In this document: piece after piece, positions 8,489-18,700 of the stretch
Layout: the number at the start of each line of letters is the position of its first letter
Numbering within the stretch: the first letter of the stretch is position 1
Source of the DNA: JBNGDW01 sp049975325
Lineage (GTDB): Bacteria; Cloacimonadota; Cloacimonadia; JGIOTU-2; JBNGDW01
DNA: 51,090 nt
Assembly (NCBI GenBank): GCA_049975325.1
Contig: JBNGDW010000002.1
Span: forward strand, 1-51,090
Direction of reading: 5' to 3'
Notes under the pieces: model-generated
Told to the model about the DNA's origin: nothing
What the model saw: the letters and a program-made list of their open reading frames with translations, nothing else
Databases searched by the model: none
Position numbers and translations under genes: made by a program

Positions 8489-9721
8489 ATGAAAAAAATA
8501 AATGTCAAAGATATTGATGTACAGGGTAAAAAGGTTTTGGCTCGAGTGGACTTCAATGTGCCTCTTGATAAAAACCAAAATATTACCAATGATAAGCGAA
8601 TCAGAGCTGCTCTGCCTACAATTAACTATCTTATTGAACATAATGCCGTAGTAATACTCCTTTCTCATCTGGGACGACCAAAAGGTAAGATAATCCCTGA
8701 ATTATCCCTAAAACCTGTAGCAAAGAGGCTTTCAGAGATATTAGGCAGAAAAGTATATATGGCTGATGACTGCGTGGGGGAAGCAACAAAAAGGCTCGTT
8801 GCAAACCTTAAACCAGGAGATGTGGCTCTCCTTGAGAATACCAGATTTCATAAAGAAGAGGAGGAAAATGAGCCAGAATTCGCAAAGGAACTGGCAAGCC
8901 TGGGAGATGTTTTCGTGAACGATGCTTTTGGAACTGCACATAGAGCCCATGCATCCAATGTAGGTATTGCAAAATACCTCCCATCAGCAGTAGGATTCCT
9001 TATGGAAAAGGAAATAGAGTATCTTGGCAAGGCTTTGCAAAATCCCCAGCCTCCATTTACAGCCATCTTAGGAGGAGTAAAAGTTTCTGATAAGATAGAT
9101 CTCATTACAAACCTCATGGAAAAAGCAGATAATATTCTAATTGGTGGGGCAATGATGTATACCTTTTTGCAGGCGCAAGGATATGAAGTTGGAAATTCAA
9201 AGGTTGAACAAGATAAGCTTGATCTTACAAGAGAAATCCTTGCTAAGGCAGAAAAAAGTAAATCCCGATTTATGATGCCTGTTGACACAGTAATGGCAAC
9301 TGCATTGTCCGAAGATGCAGACTGCACAACAGTATCAATTTCTGAACTAGCACATCCAGAGGAAGTTCGACTGCCTTCTGATAAATCCCTGCCAAAAATC
9401 TCAGACTTGATAGGCGTGGATATTGGTGAAAAAACCATTGAAAAATTCACAGAGACAATTAGTGCGTCAAAAACTGTGGTCTGGAACGGCCCTATGGGAG
9501 TATTCGAAATAGAAAAATTTGCAAACGGTACAAAAAAGATTGCTGAGGCGTTAGCATCCTGCACGGGTACTACTATTGTCGGCGGGGGTGACACGGCTTC
9601 AGCAATAGAAAAGTTTGGATTAGAGGATAAAGTCTCCCATATATCGACAGGTGGTGGGGCTTCACTTGAATTTCTTGCCGGGAAAAAGTTGCCGGGCATA
9701 GAAGCTATTCCTGACAAATGA
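8489..9721 (+). CDS. pgk: Phosphoglycerate kinase
   Basis: This 410-residue enzyme transfers phosphate between 1,3-bisphosphoglycerate and ADP in lower glycolysis or gluconeogenesis, in the cytoplasm. The family signature RVDFNVPLD is near the N-terminus, with the substrate-binding LLSHLGRPKG segment after it. The hinge and nucleotide region VVWNGPMGVFE and the C-terminal GGGDTASAIEKFG...STGGGASLEFLAG block complete the fold. Length is slightly above the usual 390-400 residues. The ATG is preceded by a strong AGGAGGT ribosome site 5-6 bases upstream. The gene appears monocistronic. A long antisense frame within it is a codon-bias shadow. Confidence 0.97.
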   Translation: MKKINVKDIDVQGKKVLARVDFNVPLDKNQNITNDKRIRAALPTINYLIEHNAVVILLSHLGRPKGKIIPELSLKPVAKRLSEILGRKVYMADDCVGEATKRLVANLKPGDVALLENTRFHKEEEENEPEFAKELASLGDVFVNDAFGTAHRAHASNVGIAKYLPSAVGFLMEKEIEYLGKALQNPQPPFTAILGGVKVSDKIDLITNLMEKADNILIGGAMMYTFLQAQGYEVGNSKVEQDKLDLTREILAKAEKSKSRFMMPVDTVMATALSEDADCTTVSISELAHPEEVRLPSDKSLPKISDLIGVDIGEKTIEKFTETISASKTVVWNGPMGVFEIEKFANGTKKIAEALASCTGTTIVGGGDTASAIEKFGLEDKVSHISTGGGASLEFLAGKKLPGIEAIPDK

Positions 9722-9876
9722 AACAGGCCTGACAATGGGCTGATTTGCATAGAAGCAATTGGCTAAAGAACTCCTTGAAACAATTAAAAACCTTAGCAAA
9801 AAGTAAAAAAAATTAGATAATTAAGGTTACCCTTCCATATAACCAATAATTTTCCGATCGGAAAAGCGGAGTAGTT

Positions 9877-10275
9877 TCATCTCGAAATGAGCTTTAATAA
9901 ATAATAACCAACTACGCAGCCAATCGCATAATAAGGGAAATCTGTCCATGTAAAAGAAGTTCCAATAAGCGTCCTGCCAATAAAATTCTCCCGAATCTGT
10001 TCTAAAAATGGTGCATGCCAGAGCTGAGTAAATTCTAAAGCGGATGTGACAATAAAAACAATCAAGGCAATTTCGTGTGATTTTAATGAGGGATAAATAA
10101 AAAATATTACAAGACACCAGAAAATTTCATAAAATATGCCACCTAAGGAATCATTCACCCAACTTGCAAAAGGACCTGTATAAAATTTCGTAGCAAAGCC
10201 AAGAGGTATCAAAGCCAGGAGTATAGCCCCTGTAATGATACGCTGAGATTTCCTTCCTTTATTGATAAGTTTCAT
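9877..10275 (-). CDS. DUF2809-like small integral membrane protein
   Basis: The 132-residue protein has four hydrophobic segments (about residues 14-30, 45-62, 67-84 and 112-130). It has the pattern of the DUF2809 family: a KFYTGP motif after the first helix, a GGIFYE segment, ALEFTQLWHAPFLEQIRE in the middle and a FTWTDFPYYAIG segment at the start of the last helix. The function of this family is unknown. It starts 5 bases after the stop of the upstream YigZ-like gene, so the two are probably co-transcribed. Confidence 0.7.
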   Translation of the reverse strand: MKLINKGRKSQRIITGAILLALIPLGFATKFYTGPFASWVNDSLGGIFYEIFWCLVIFFIYPSLKSHEIALIVFIVTSALEFTQLWHAPFLEQIRENFIGRTLIGTSFTWTDFPYYAIGCVVGYYLLKLISR

Positions 10276-10280
10276 GCCTG

Positions 10281-10895
10281 TCAGGCCATTTTAGTAGTTT
10301 GCACCATTATCCCGAAATCTTGGATTAATTCGTCTTCAATAGAAGGTGGTATCTGAGCTGTAATTGAGACTTTTTCTTCATAAATTATGTTTTTAATTTT
10401 ACCCCCTCTTTGTTCGATAGCATAAAGCAATGAACCTAATTGACTGTAATCCACAGAAAATTTGATTGTTGTAATTTTAGTTTTAGCTGTAAGTACGCTT
10501 TGCTCGATAGCAGCCTGTGAAGCTTCTGTATACGCCTTTATTAGTCCTCCAATACCAAGCTTTGTCCCTCCAAAATATCGTACTACCACGATACAAATAT
10601 TAGCCAGAAAGTTTCCTTGCAATACTTTCAGTAAAGGCGATCCGGCAGAGCCTGCTGGTTCGCTCCCATCAGTGCAGTATTCCTGTATAACACCATCTTT
10701 GAATAATCGATACGCATAAACGATATGTGTTGCTTTCTTATATGAAGCCTGAACTTCCTGGAGAATATCCGGCAGCTCGGCTTTGTCATTTAAAGGGAAA
10801 ATCCTGCTAAAGAATCTGGAATCCTTTTTCACAATCTTTGCCCATGATGAGGATGAAACAGTTCTATATGCCTCTTCTACTTTCTTGTTTGACAT
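10281..10895 (-). CDS. YigZ/IMPACT family protein (UPF0029)
   Basis: The 204-residue protein has the YigZ arrangement. An N-terminal UPF0029 domain contains the core DGSEPAGSAGSPLLKVL and VVVRYFGGTKLGIGGLIKAY motifs (about residues 75-125). It is followed by a ferredoxin-like C-terminal domain (about 140-200). Bacterial YigZ proteins are of uncertain role, while the eukaryotic IMPACT relative regulates translation through GCN1. It is expected to be cytoplasmic. It is the first gene of a two-gene unit with the DUF2809 gene. Its start lies close to the divergent DUF523 gene. Confidence 0.88.
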   Translation of the reverse strand: MSNKKVEEAYRTVSSSSWAKIVKKDSRFFSRIFPLNDKAELPDILQEVQASYKKATHIVYAYRLFKDGVIQEYCTDGSEPAGSAGSPLLKVLQGNFLANICIVVVRYFGGTKLGIGGLIKAYTEASQAAIEQSVLTAKTKITTIKFSVDYSQLGSLLYAIEQRGGKIKNIIYEEKVSITAQIPPSIEDELIQDFGIMVQTTKMA

Positions 10896-10923
10896 AAGAA
10901 AATTTTTTTTATCCTGCTCTGTA

Positions 10924-10945
10924 TGTCAATAAAATTTTGTTGACA
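10924..10945. promoter_or_regulatory. Mirror-image -35 boxes of divergent promoters
   Basis: TGTCAA at 10924-10929 (a TTGACA on the minus strand, facing the YigZ gene) and TTGACA at 10940-10945 (plus, facing the DUF523 gene) form a perfect inverted repeat, ATGTCAA...TTGACAT, around an AT spacer. The -10 elements are less clear. Either two back-to-back promoters or an operator could explain this. Confidence 0.4.
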
Positions 10946-10974
10946 TATTTATATAAAGTTACAAATTTTTATCT

Positions 10975-11442
10975 GTGAATGAAGTGATTTTAGTAAGTGC
11001 ATGCTTATTGGGTATAAAGTGCCGATATGATGGGAATGGCCAGCGGCATCCAGAAGTTGAAAGGCTCATATCCGCTTATCGCCTCCTCCCAATATGTCCG
11101 GAACAGCTGGGAGGACTTCCAACTCCCAGACCTCCGGCAATGTTTATTTTTGGGGATGGGCATGAAACATTGCAGTGCGAAGATAATCTTGTCGATAAAT
11201 TTGGCAAAAATGTTTCCGAATTTTTTCGTCGAGGAGCATACGAAACTCTCAAAATTTGTAAATTATTCGGCATCAAGCGTGCAATACTAAAAGAAAAAAG
11301 CCCATCCTGTGGTCAAAATTACATCTATGTAAAAGAAAAATTGACAAAAGGACAAGGGGTTACTTCATTATTGTTAATTCAAAATGGTATCTCTGTAATA
11401 ACAGAAGACACCACAAGGAGATTAAATGAAAGGCAAAGTTAA
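10975..11442 (+). CDS. DUF523 family protein
   Basis: The 155-residue protein matches DUF523. It starts with VSACLLGIKCRYDG, contains a PICPEQLGGLPTPRPP segment around residues 39-54, and has the conserved AILKEKSPSCG motif at about residues 104-114. The conserved cysteines suggest metal or Fe-S binding, but the family has no established biochemical role. The start is a GTG at 10975 without a clear ribosome site; a second GTG three codons on is possible. The last 17 bases overlap the cold-shock gene that follows. Confidence 0.85.
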   Translation: MNEVILVSACLLGIKCRYDGNGQRHPEVERLISAYRLLPICPEQLGGLPTPRPPAMFIFGDGHETLQCEDNLVDKFGKNVSEFFRRGAYETLKICKLFGIKRAILKEKSPSCGQNYIYVKEKLTKGQGVTSLLLIQNGISVITEDTTRRLNERQS

Positions 11443-11629
11443 ATGGTTTAGTAAAAGCAAGGGATATGGATTTATCTCTGGTGAAGATGGACAGGAATAT
11501 TTTGTCCATTGGCGCTCTCTTATGGGAGAGGGCTACAAAATCCTCCAAGAGGCAGATGAAGTTGAATTCGATATTGAAGACACAGAGAAGGGTGTTCAAG
11601 CAATCAATGTAACTAAATTGACAAAATAA
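11426..11629 (+). CDS. Cold-shock domain protein (CspA family)
   Basis: This 67-residue protein is a single cold-shock domain: MKGKVKWF, the RNP1-like KGYGFI and the RNP2-like EYFVHW. It would bind single-stranded RNA or DNA and act as an RNA chaperone. RNP2 usually reads VFVH, and here is YFVHW. The start codon lies inside the end of the DUF523 gene, with an AAGGAG ribosome site within that coding sequence, indicating translational coupling. Confidence 0.93.
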   Translation: MKGKVKWFSKSKGYGFISGEDGQEYFVHWRSLMGEGYKILQEADEVEFDIEDTEKGVQAINVTKLTK

Positions 11630-11706
11630 GCATACTAAATTCTATCATCCCAATTTTCTCCACCTCAAATCAAAGATAAGTATTTCCATCAAAGAAAAAT
11701 CAAAAG

Positions 11707-12858
11707 ATGATTTCCAAGATAGAGAAAGCATATCAGGAGATTGTTGAATATGAAGAGCAGCATTATTCACCTTTTGCGACAAAGAATGAGGCTGCTCTTC
11801 GGAGAAAAACCGAAACAAAAAAAAGATTACGCGGTCCCTATGCAATAGACCGTGATAGGATTCTGTATAGTGGTGCATATCGGCGATATCAAGGCAAGAC
11901 CCAGGTAATCTATTTCTCCACATTCCTTGATGAGGAGATGTCGAACCGAAGCCTGCACACAACCTATGTGTCGCAAATTGCAAGAACGATAGGAAGGGTG
12001 CTGGGACTTAATCTCGAATTGATTGAAGCAATCGCATTAGGACACGACCTGGGCCATCCACCCTTCGGACATGACGGAGAAGAAGCATTAAATGAATGCT
12101 GCTGTTCCTATGGTATAGGTAAATTTCATCATAATGTAGAAAGCCTCCATATCGTTGACCATATCTCTAACGGTGGAAACGGGCTTAATCTCACATTTCA
12201 GGTTCGAGATGGAATAGTTTCGCACGATGGCGAGATTCATGAAGAAAAACTATCCCCGGATAGAAATAAAACAGAAGAAGATATTAAGGCATTCCTCGAA
12301 AAAATGAAAGAAGCTGATACTACAAGTACCCCGGGAACGCTTGAGGGATGCGTTGTAAGAATATCGGATACAATCGCTTACATTGGGCAAGATATTGAAG
12401 ATGCAATTCGTCTGGGATTTCTTACTCGTGATGAACTTCCAAAGACTCCCACGGAAATACTTGGTAAAACAAACAGTGAAATCGTTGATACGCTGGTTAC
12501 AAGCGTGATTGTAAACAGTTATGGCTATGATTATGTTGCTTTTGATAAAGAAGTTTCCGATGCACTTTATGAACTGAAAAGGTTTAATTACGAAAGAATC
12601 TATACTCACCCCAAAATCAAGCAAGCGAAGTCATCTATCCAGATTGGAATGCGCCTGCTTTTCGAAAAATATATGCAGGATATAACCGATCAAAATAAAG
12701 AATCGAAAATATTTATCCACTTTCTAAATAACAAAAGTAAGTGCTACTTAGAGGACTTCAATAATGCTGAAAAAGTCCGTGATTTTATAGCTACTATGAC
12801 AGATAGATATTTTAACGAGGAGCTGAAAGATTATATACTGCCTGGAAGACGGCTTTGA
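11707..12858 (+). CDS. dgt: dGTPase-like deoxynucleoside triphosphate triphosphohydrolase
   Basis: The 383-residue protein is an HD-domain dNTP triphosphohydrolase, which splits dNTPs to the nucleoside and tripolyphosphate in the cytoplasm. The N-terminal RDRILYSGAYRRYQGKTQV block and the metal-binding HD motif in ALGHDLGHPPFGHDGE (about residues 116-131) are clear, with an upstream His in SLHTTYV and a later HHNVESLHI. The protein is closer in length to the shorter bacterial dGTPase-like group than to E. coli Dgt, so substrate preference may be broad. It stands 77 bases after the cold-shock gene. Confidence 0.88.
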   Translation: MISKIEKAYQEIVEYEEQHYSPFATKNEAALRRKTETKKRLRGPYAIDRDRILYSGAYRRYQGKTQVIYFSTFLDEEMSNRSLHTTYVSQIARTIGRVLGLNLELIEAIALGHDLGHPPFGHDGEEALNECCCSYGIGKFHHNVESLHIVDHISNGGNGLNLTFQVRDGIVSHDGEIHEEKLSPDRNKTEEDIKAFLEKMKEADTTSTPGTLEGCVVRISDTIAYIGQDIEDAIRLGFLTRDELPKTPTEILGKTNSEIVDTLVTSVIVNSYGYDYVAFDKEVSDALYELKRFNYERIYTHPKIKQAKSSIQIGMRLLFEKYMQDITDQNKESKIFIHFLNNKSKCYLEDFNNAEKVRDFIATMTDRYFNEELKDYILPGRRL

Positions 12859-12862
12859 TTTT

Positions 12863-12891
12863 TTGACAACCTAAGTTTGATATATTACCTT
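12863..12891 (+). promoter_or_regulatory. Candidate promoter of prfB-lysS
   Basis: TTGACA at 12863-12868 is followed after 17 bases by TACCTT (12886-12891). A better TATATT at 12881 is only 12 bases away. A Bacteroidetes-like reading, TTG with a TAnnTTT(G) element about 20 bases later, also fits. The leader to the prfB start is about 120 bases. Confidence 0.3.
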
Positions 12892-13015
12892 TTATAAACA
12901 GAAAATCTGTTACTTCTAAAACTATAAAAGTGCGAACAGAGGAGGGGTTCTAAAAACTGTTCGCTTTAGTAAGCGAATAGTTTAGAAAAAAATTTTACCA
13001 TTAGAAGGAGTAGTT

Positions 13016-14132
13016 ATGGATATAAATCAATTCACAAAGGAGATAGAACAGCTTGAGGTCAAAGCTAAAGAACTGTGGAGGTATCTTTGACTCGGAGGCA
13101 AAGGAAAATCAAATTGCTGAATTAGAGAAGAGAATGTCAGACCCAAATTTTTGGGATGATAAGGACAATGCAAAAAAAGTTTCTGCCCAAATAAGCAATC
13201 TAAAATCGTCAGTGCAGGTAGCTGACGAACTAATGACCCGAATAGAGGAGTTAAAGACATTTGCAAATCTCTTACAAGAAGAGCAGGATGAAGAGCTCGC
13301 TAATGAAGCCGCTCAAAAACTCATAAAAACACAAAAATTTTTGGATAGATTGGAGATGCAACTCCTTTTAAACGAAGAGAATGATATAGAAGATACAATC
13401 ATAGAGATTCATCCTGGAGCAGGAGGAACCGAATCACATGATTGGGCAGAGATGCTGATGCGAATGTACCTGCGTTGGGCAGAACGACATAATTATGAGG
13501 TAAACATCCTGGATAAACAGGAGGGAGATGAAGCAGGCATAAAAAGCGCTACGATTGAGATTCGGGGAAAATATGCTTATGGCTATCTCAAGAGTGAAAA
13601 TGGTGTACATCGTCTTGTGCGTATCTCTCCCTTTGATGCTAATAGACGACGTCATACCTCATTTGCCTCTGTATTCGTATATGCTGAAGTTGATGAAAGT
13701 ATTGAGGTTGAAATAAACGAAAATGACTTACGAATTGATACATTTCGGGCAAGCGGACCTGGTGGACAAAATGTTAATAAAGTAAGCAGTGCGGTCAGAA
13801 TTACACATATCCCGACCAATATTGTGGTACAATGCCAATCTGAGCGCTCACAATTCCAGAACAAAGAAAATGCAATGAAGATTCTGAAAGCCCGTCTTTA
13901 TCAGTATTATCAAGAACAGCAAGAGTCTGAAAAGCAAAAATTAGAGAATGAAAAAAAGAAGATTGAATGGGGCAATCAAATCCGTTCCTATGTATTTCAT
14001 CCATATTCAATGGTAAAAGACCATAGAACTGGTGTTGAGACAGGCAATGTACAGGCTGTGATGGATGGAGATATTGATATGTTTATCAATGCTTTTTTGA
14101 AGATGGATAAAACGCCAGCCTATAAACAATAG
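13016..14132 (+). CDS. prfB: Peptide chain release factor 2 with programmed +1 frameshift
   Basis: RF2 reads UGA and UAA stop codons and triggers peptide release at the ribosome. The gene is in two frames. ATG 13016 opens 24 codons ending at an in-frame TGA (13088-13090) in the context CTT-TGA-C. After a +1 slip on CTT, translation continues at GAC 13089 and runs to 14132, giving about 371 residues. The GGQ peptidyl-hydrolysis motif lies in RASGPGGQNVNK and the stop-recognition SPF tripeptide in RISPFDANR. GGAGG at 13077-13081 sits three bases before the slippery codon. The ATG has an AGAAGGAG ribosome site. lysS follows after 7 bases. Confidence 0.96.
13077..13091 (+). promoter_or_regulatory. 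RF2 autoregulatory frameshift site
   Basis: The site holds an internal Shine-Dalgarno GGAGG (13077-13081), a TAT spacer, the slippery CTT codon (13085-13087), then TGA and C. This is the classic prfB layout. When RF2 is scarce the ribosome pauses on the poorly terminated UGA-C and slips +1, raising RF2 synthesis. Confidence 0.95.
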
Positions 14133-14139
14133 AGGTGCT

Positions 14140-15633
14140 ATGAATAATGAAAGCCAACTCATCAAAGTAAGAAAAGAGAAATTAAAAAGGCTAAAGGAAC
14201 TTGGGATAGACCCATATCCGAGTAAAGCTTTTAGAACCCATAAAATAAGGGAAATTATTGAAAATAATGAAACACTTTTAAAGGAAGAGGTTAGACTAAA
14301 AGTTGTTGGGCGAATACGTTCTCTGCGTAAGATGGGAAAGGCAAGTTTCTTTCATATAGAAGATGAATCTGGCAAAATCCAAATATATCTCCGTAAGGAT
14401 AATGTTGGAGACATCCAGTATGAGATCTTTAAATGCTGCGATCTGGGTGACTTTGTTAATATTGTAGGGACTCTATTTTACACTAAAACAGGTGAGCTCT
14501 CTATCAAAGCAGAAAAATTTATATACCTTGCAAAGGCTCTTCGGCCTCTACCTGTTGTAAAAGTGAAAGAAGAAGATGGGAAGCAGATTTTATTTGACCA
14601 ACTTGCTGATAAAGAGATTCGCTATCGAAAACGGTATTTAGATTTACTCCTTAATCCAGAGGTAAAGCAAAGATTTATCAAGAGAAGCAAAATTATTAAA
14701 TTAATGAGAGAATTTCTCGATAATCAAGGCTTTATCGAAGTCGAAACACCTATACTCCAGCCAATCTATGGGGGCGCTGCAGCACAGCCATTTGTTACCA
14801 GACATAATAAATTAAATAGAGACCTTTACCTGAGAATAGCTGATGAACTGTATCTCAAACGGCTCATAATTGGTGGATTTGAACAGGTTTACGAAGTTTG
14901 TAAGGACTTCAGAAACGAAGGTATGGATCGCACACATAACCCAGAGTTTACCCAGATTGAGCTTTATCAGGCTTATGCTGATTACAGTGATATCATGAAA
15001 ATTGTAGAAGATATACTGGGAGGAATTACAAAGGAAATTAAAGGTGATTTAACATTCGAATATAATAACGAGTCTATTAACATGCAGGCCCCTTGGAGAA
15101 GGGAACCTTTATTTAAGTTGATTAAGGAATATGCCGGGATTGAGGCAGAAAAAGCTTCAGCAGAGGAATTGGCATCTTTCTGTAATCAGCATGCTATCGA
15201 GCTGAAACTAAAAACCTATGGGAAAGCAGTGGATGGAATTTTCAAGCATTTTGTAGAGCCACATCTCATTCAGCCCACTTTTGTGATTGATTATCCAAAG
15301 GAGATTTCTCCTCTGGCAAAATCTAAAAAAGATAACCCAAAACTTGTAGAGCGCTTTGAGGTATTTATAGGAGGTCTTGAGATTGGAAATGCCTTTACAG
15401 AACTTAACGATCCAATTGACCAGAGAGAAAGATTAGAAAGCCAGACAAAGGCCCGTGATTTAGGCGACTTAGAGGCAAATGTAGTAGATGAAGATTTCCT
15501 TGAGGCTATGGAATATGGGATGCCCCCTACCGGAGGACTTGGTCTTGGAGTAGATAGAATAGTTATGCTCCTTACAAACGCTTACTCTATTAAGGATGTG
15601 ATACTTTTCCCCCAAATGAAAGAAGAACAATAG
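14140..15633 (+). CDS. lysS: Lysyl-tRNA synthetase, class II
   Basis: The 497-residue enzyme charges tRNA-Lys with lysine. An N-terminal OB-fold anticodon-binding domain covers about residues 55-150 (VVGRIRSLRKMGKASFFHIED). The class II catalytic domain shows motif 2 in YEVCKDFRNEGMDRTHNPEF and motif 3 in GGLGLGVDRIVMLL near the C-terminus. Length is normal. The ATG lies 7 bases after the prfB stop, with a GAGGTG ribosome site; prfB-lysS is a familiar gene pair. A strong hairpin terminator follows at 15661. Confidence 0.97.
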   Translation: MNNESQLIKVRKEKLKRLKELGIDPYPSKAFRTHKIREIIENNETLLKEEVRLKVVGRIRSLRKMGKASFFHIEDESGKIQIYLRKDNVGDIQYEIFKCCDLGDFVNIVGTLFYTKTGELSIKAEKFIYLAKALRPLPVVKVKEEDGKQILFDQLADKEIRYRKRYLDLLLNPEVKQRFIKRSKIIKLMREFLDNQGFIEVETPILQPIYGGAAAQPFVTRHNKLNRDLYLRIADELYLKRLIIGGFEQVYEVCKDFRNEGMDRTHNPEFTQIELYQAYADYSDIMKIVEDILGGITKEIKGDLTFEYNNESINMQAPWRREPLFKLIKEYAGIEAEKASAEELASFCNQHAIELKLKTYGKAVDGIFKHFVEPHLIQPTFVIDYPKEISPLAKSKKDNPKLVERFEVFIGGLEIGNAFTELNDPIDQRERLESQTKARDLGDLEANVVDEDFLEAMEYGMPPTGGLGLGVDRIVMLLTNAYSIKDVILFPQMKEEQ

Positions 15634-15656
15634 TTGATTTCGAATAAATATAAAAG

Positions 15657-15695
15657 AAAAGTCCCGATATAAAACTCAGTATCGGGACTTTTTTA
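15657..15695. terminator. Bidirectional rho-independent terminator
   Basis: GTCCCGATA (15661-15669) and TATCGGGAC (15680-15688) form a perfect 9-bp stem extended by an A-tract on the left and a T-tract on the right. It lies between the convergent lysS and nifJ genes and can terminate both. Confidence 0.9.
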
Positions 15696-15720
15696 TTTTA
15701 CAGGGAGGAAGTATTAAAGT

Positions 15721-18700
15721 TTACTTACCTGCCATTTGTTTATATGTCTCATATCTCTCTCTTGCCTCTTTAGCAGCCTGTTTGAAGAGTTCCTGGGCAA
15801 CTTCAGGGAATTGCTGTTCTAGCGCGCGATAGCGAATCTCGTTTCTAAGGAACTGCTCAAAATCAAAGGAAGGCTCTTTTGAGTCAAGAATAAGCGGATT
15901 CTTCCCTTCACGGGCTAAAAGCGGATTATATCTATACAAAATCCAATAACCAGATTGAACGGCTAACTTTTCTTCTTCCTGTACCTTTGCCATATCAATA
16001 CCATGATTGATACAAGGGGAGTAAGCTATGATGAGAGAAGGTCCATCATATGCTTCTGCTTCTAAGAATGCTTTCAGACACTGATTCATGTTTGCCCCCA
16101 TGGCGACAGAGGCAACATACACATAGCCATAGATCATTGCTATTCTACCCAAATCTTTCTTCCCAGTGCGTTTCCCAGCAGATGCAAATTTTGCAGTCGC
16201 TCCCAAAGGAGTTGCCTTGGATGACTGCCCCCCTGTGTTCGAGTATACCTCTGTATCCAGCACAAGAATATTTATCTTCTTATTAGAGGCTATTACATGG
16301 TCAAGACCTCCATAGCCAATATCATAAGCCCAACCATCTCCGCCGATACTCCATATACTTCTATCAATAAGATAATCTTGCAGCTCCATGATCCTTTCGA
16401 TGATAGGCTTTGCTTGTTGAGTTGCATCTTTATATGCTGTTGCAAGTTCTTTTTTAACCTCTTGTGCTATCTCCATTGCATTCTCATCAGTCTTATCCCA
16501 ATTAGCTAACATTTTTCCCAGAGCGCTGGTGAGTTCCTGGGTGGTGCCTATTTCAAGAAGTTCTTTCATACTTTCCTGAAGCCGTCTTCTGTTAGCATTC
16601 ACAGCAAGCCGCATACCATATCCATATTCGGCATTATCTTCAAAAAGTGAATTTGCCCAGCTAGGTCCTCTGCCACATTTATCTTTACAATATGGTACGG
16701 TAGGGAAAGTTCCTCCATAGATTGAGGAGCAGCCCGTTGCGTTGGCAATAATCATTCTATCCCCAAAAAGCTGGGTGGCAAGCTTAATATATGGAGTCTC
16801 TCCACATCCTGCACATGCTCCGCTAAATTCAAAATATGGAGTCAAGAACTGGCTACCTTTGATCGATTCTCGCTTTACACCTTCAATAATGTTATCGGGA
16901 AGATTCTCAAAGAATTTTTCGTTAGCATTCTCTCCAGCTGCCCGTGCTTCCTCAGTAGGAACCATTTCGAGCGACTTCTCCTTGCTAGGACAGACCTCTA
17001 CACAGGNNNNNNNNNNCAATCTTCTATATACACCTGCAACCGATATCTGAGTCCTCTTTCATTTCTCGTATTAGACTTTAGAGTAACGAAAGACTCAGGT
17101 GCATCTTTGAGTTCTTCTGGGGGAATCTGTTTTGCACGGATAGCTGCATGAGGGCAGACCATTACACACTGATTACACTGGATGCAATGTTCGGGAAGCC
17201 ATTTCGGAACAGATGGTGCAACTCCACGCTTTTCAAGGCGAGTGGTTCCGGTAGGAATTCGGCCATCATATGTCATCTTGGAAACAGGTATGGAATCGCC
17301 TTTCAAGTGCAAGATGGGATCAATGACTTCTCTGGCAAATTCATCAGCATCATCAGGAATGAGTTTGTGAGTGGGTGCAGATTTCACTATCTTATCAGGA
17401 ACTGGCACTTTTTCCAGAGCTTCGGTTGCTCTATCAATAGCTGCCCAGTTCTTTTTAACAACATCTTCGCCTTTCTTAATATAGGTTTTTTTAGTTGCAT
17501 CTTTTATTAATTTGATAGCCTCTTTTTCTGGTAATACACCAGAGATTTTAAAGAAGGCAGCCTGCATAACAGTATTTATCCGTCCACCCAAGCCTACTTC
17601 TTGTGCGATCTTGAGAGCATTTATATTATACACATTGATATGCTTTTCAATAATGGTTCTTTGCATATCTTCAGTAAGATTTTCAAAGACCTCATCAGCC
17701 CTCCAGTGAGAATTTAGAAGGAATGTGCCATTCTCCTGAATGCCTTCGAGGATGTCGTATCGCCCAATATATGAGGATTTATGCAACGCCACAAAATCCA
17801 CATTTTTTAGCTTGTATTCTGATTGTATCTTATTTTTGCCAAACCGAAGATGGGATATAGTTATCCCCCCTGATTTCCTTGAGTCATATTCAAAATACCC
17901 CTGAACATACATATCAGTATTGTCACCGATTATCTTGATTGAATTTTTACAAGCACCAACTGTTCCATCAGAGCCATATCCCCAAAATTTACATCTAATC
18001 ACACCCTCAGGCTCTGCATCGATTTCTTCAGTTATTGGTAAAGATGTATGGGTCACATCATCTTCAATTCCAACTGTAAAATTATGTTTCCCATTATTCT
18101 CAAGATGGTCATAAACTGCTTTTACCATTGAGGGAGTAAATTCTTTTGATGAAAGACCATATCTGCCACCTATGACGGTTATATCCCTATCTTTCAATGC
18201 ATTGGAGACATCAAGAAATAGGGGTTCCCCAAGAGAACCGGGCTCTTTTGTTCTATCAAGCACAGCTACCTTTTTTACTGTATCTGGTATAGCGTCTCTA
18301 AGGGCTTGGGAAGAGAATGGGCGGTAGAGTCTCACCTTTATGGCACCGACTTTTTCTCCCTTTTGCAAAAGATAGTTCACGGTCTCTTCAACTGTCTCGG
18401 TTGATGAGCCCATTGAGATGATTATTTTCTCTGCATCTGGTGCACCAACATAATCAAAAAGGTGGTATTGCCGCCCAAATTTTTTAGCAAACTTGTCCAT
18501 ATATTCCTGCACAATTTCAGGTGTTGCAGAATAGAATTTGTTAACAGTTTCCCGTCCCTGGAAATAGACATCAGGATTCTCAGCACCAACCTTTAACATT
18601 GGTTTGTCCGGATTTAGAGCACGATTACGAAAGTCTCTTATATAACTCATATCTACCATCGCAGCCATTGCATCATAAGGGATGACTTCGACTTTTTGAA

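Noticed and set aside
8848..9750. A 300-codon open frame antisense to pgk
   Set aside because: It is a codon-bias shadow of a certain gene, has no family features, and its composition mirrors the pgk codons.
9753..9806. Short plus-strand frame after pgk reading like the tail of a protein (KQLAKELLETIKNLSKK)
   Set aside because: It is preceded by an in-frame stop, has no start codon or upstream coding match, and is too short to assign.
9850..9865. Perfect palindrome TTTTCCGATCGGAAAA as a terminator between convergent genes
   Set aside because: It has no loop bases and no T-tract after a GC stem; the effective stem would be short. It is different in sequence from the dispersed repeat.
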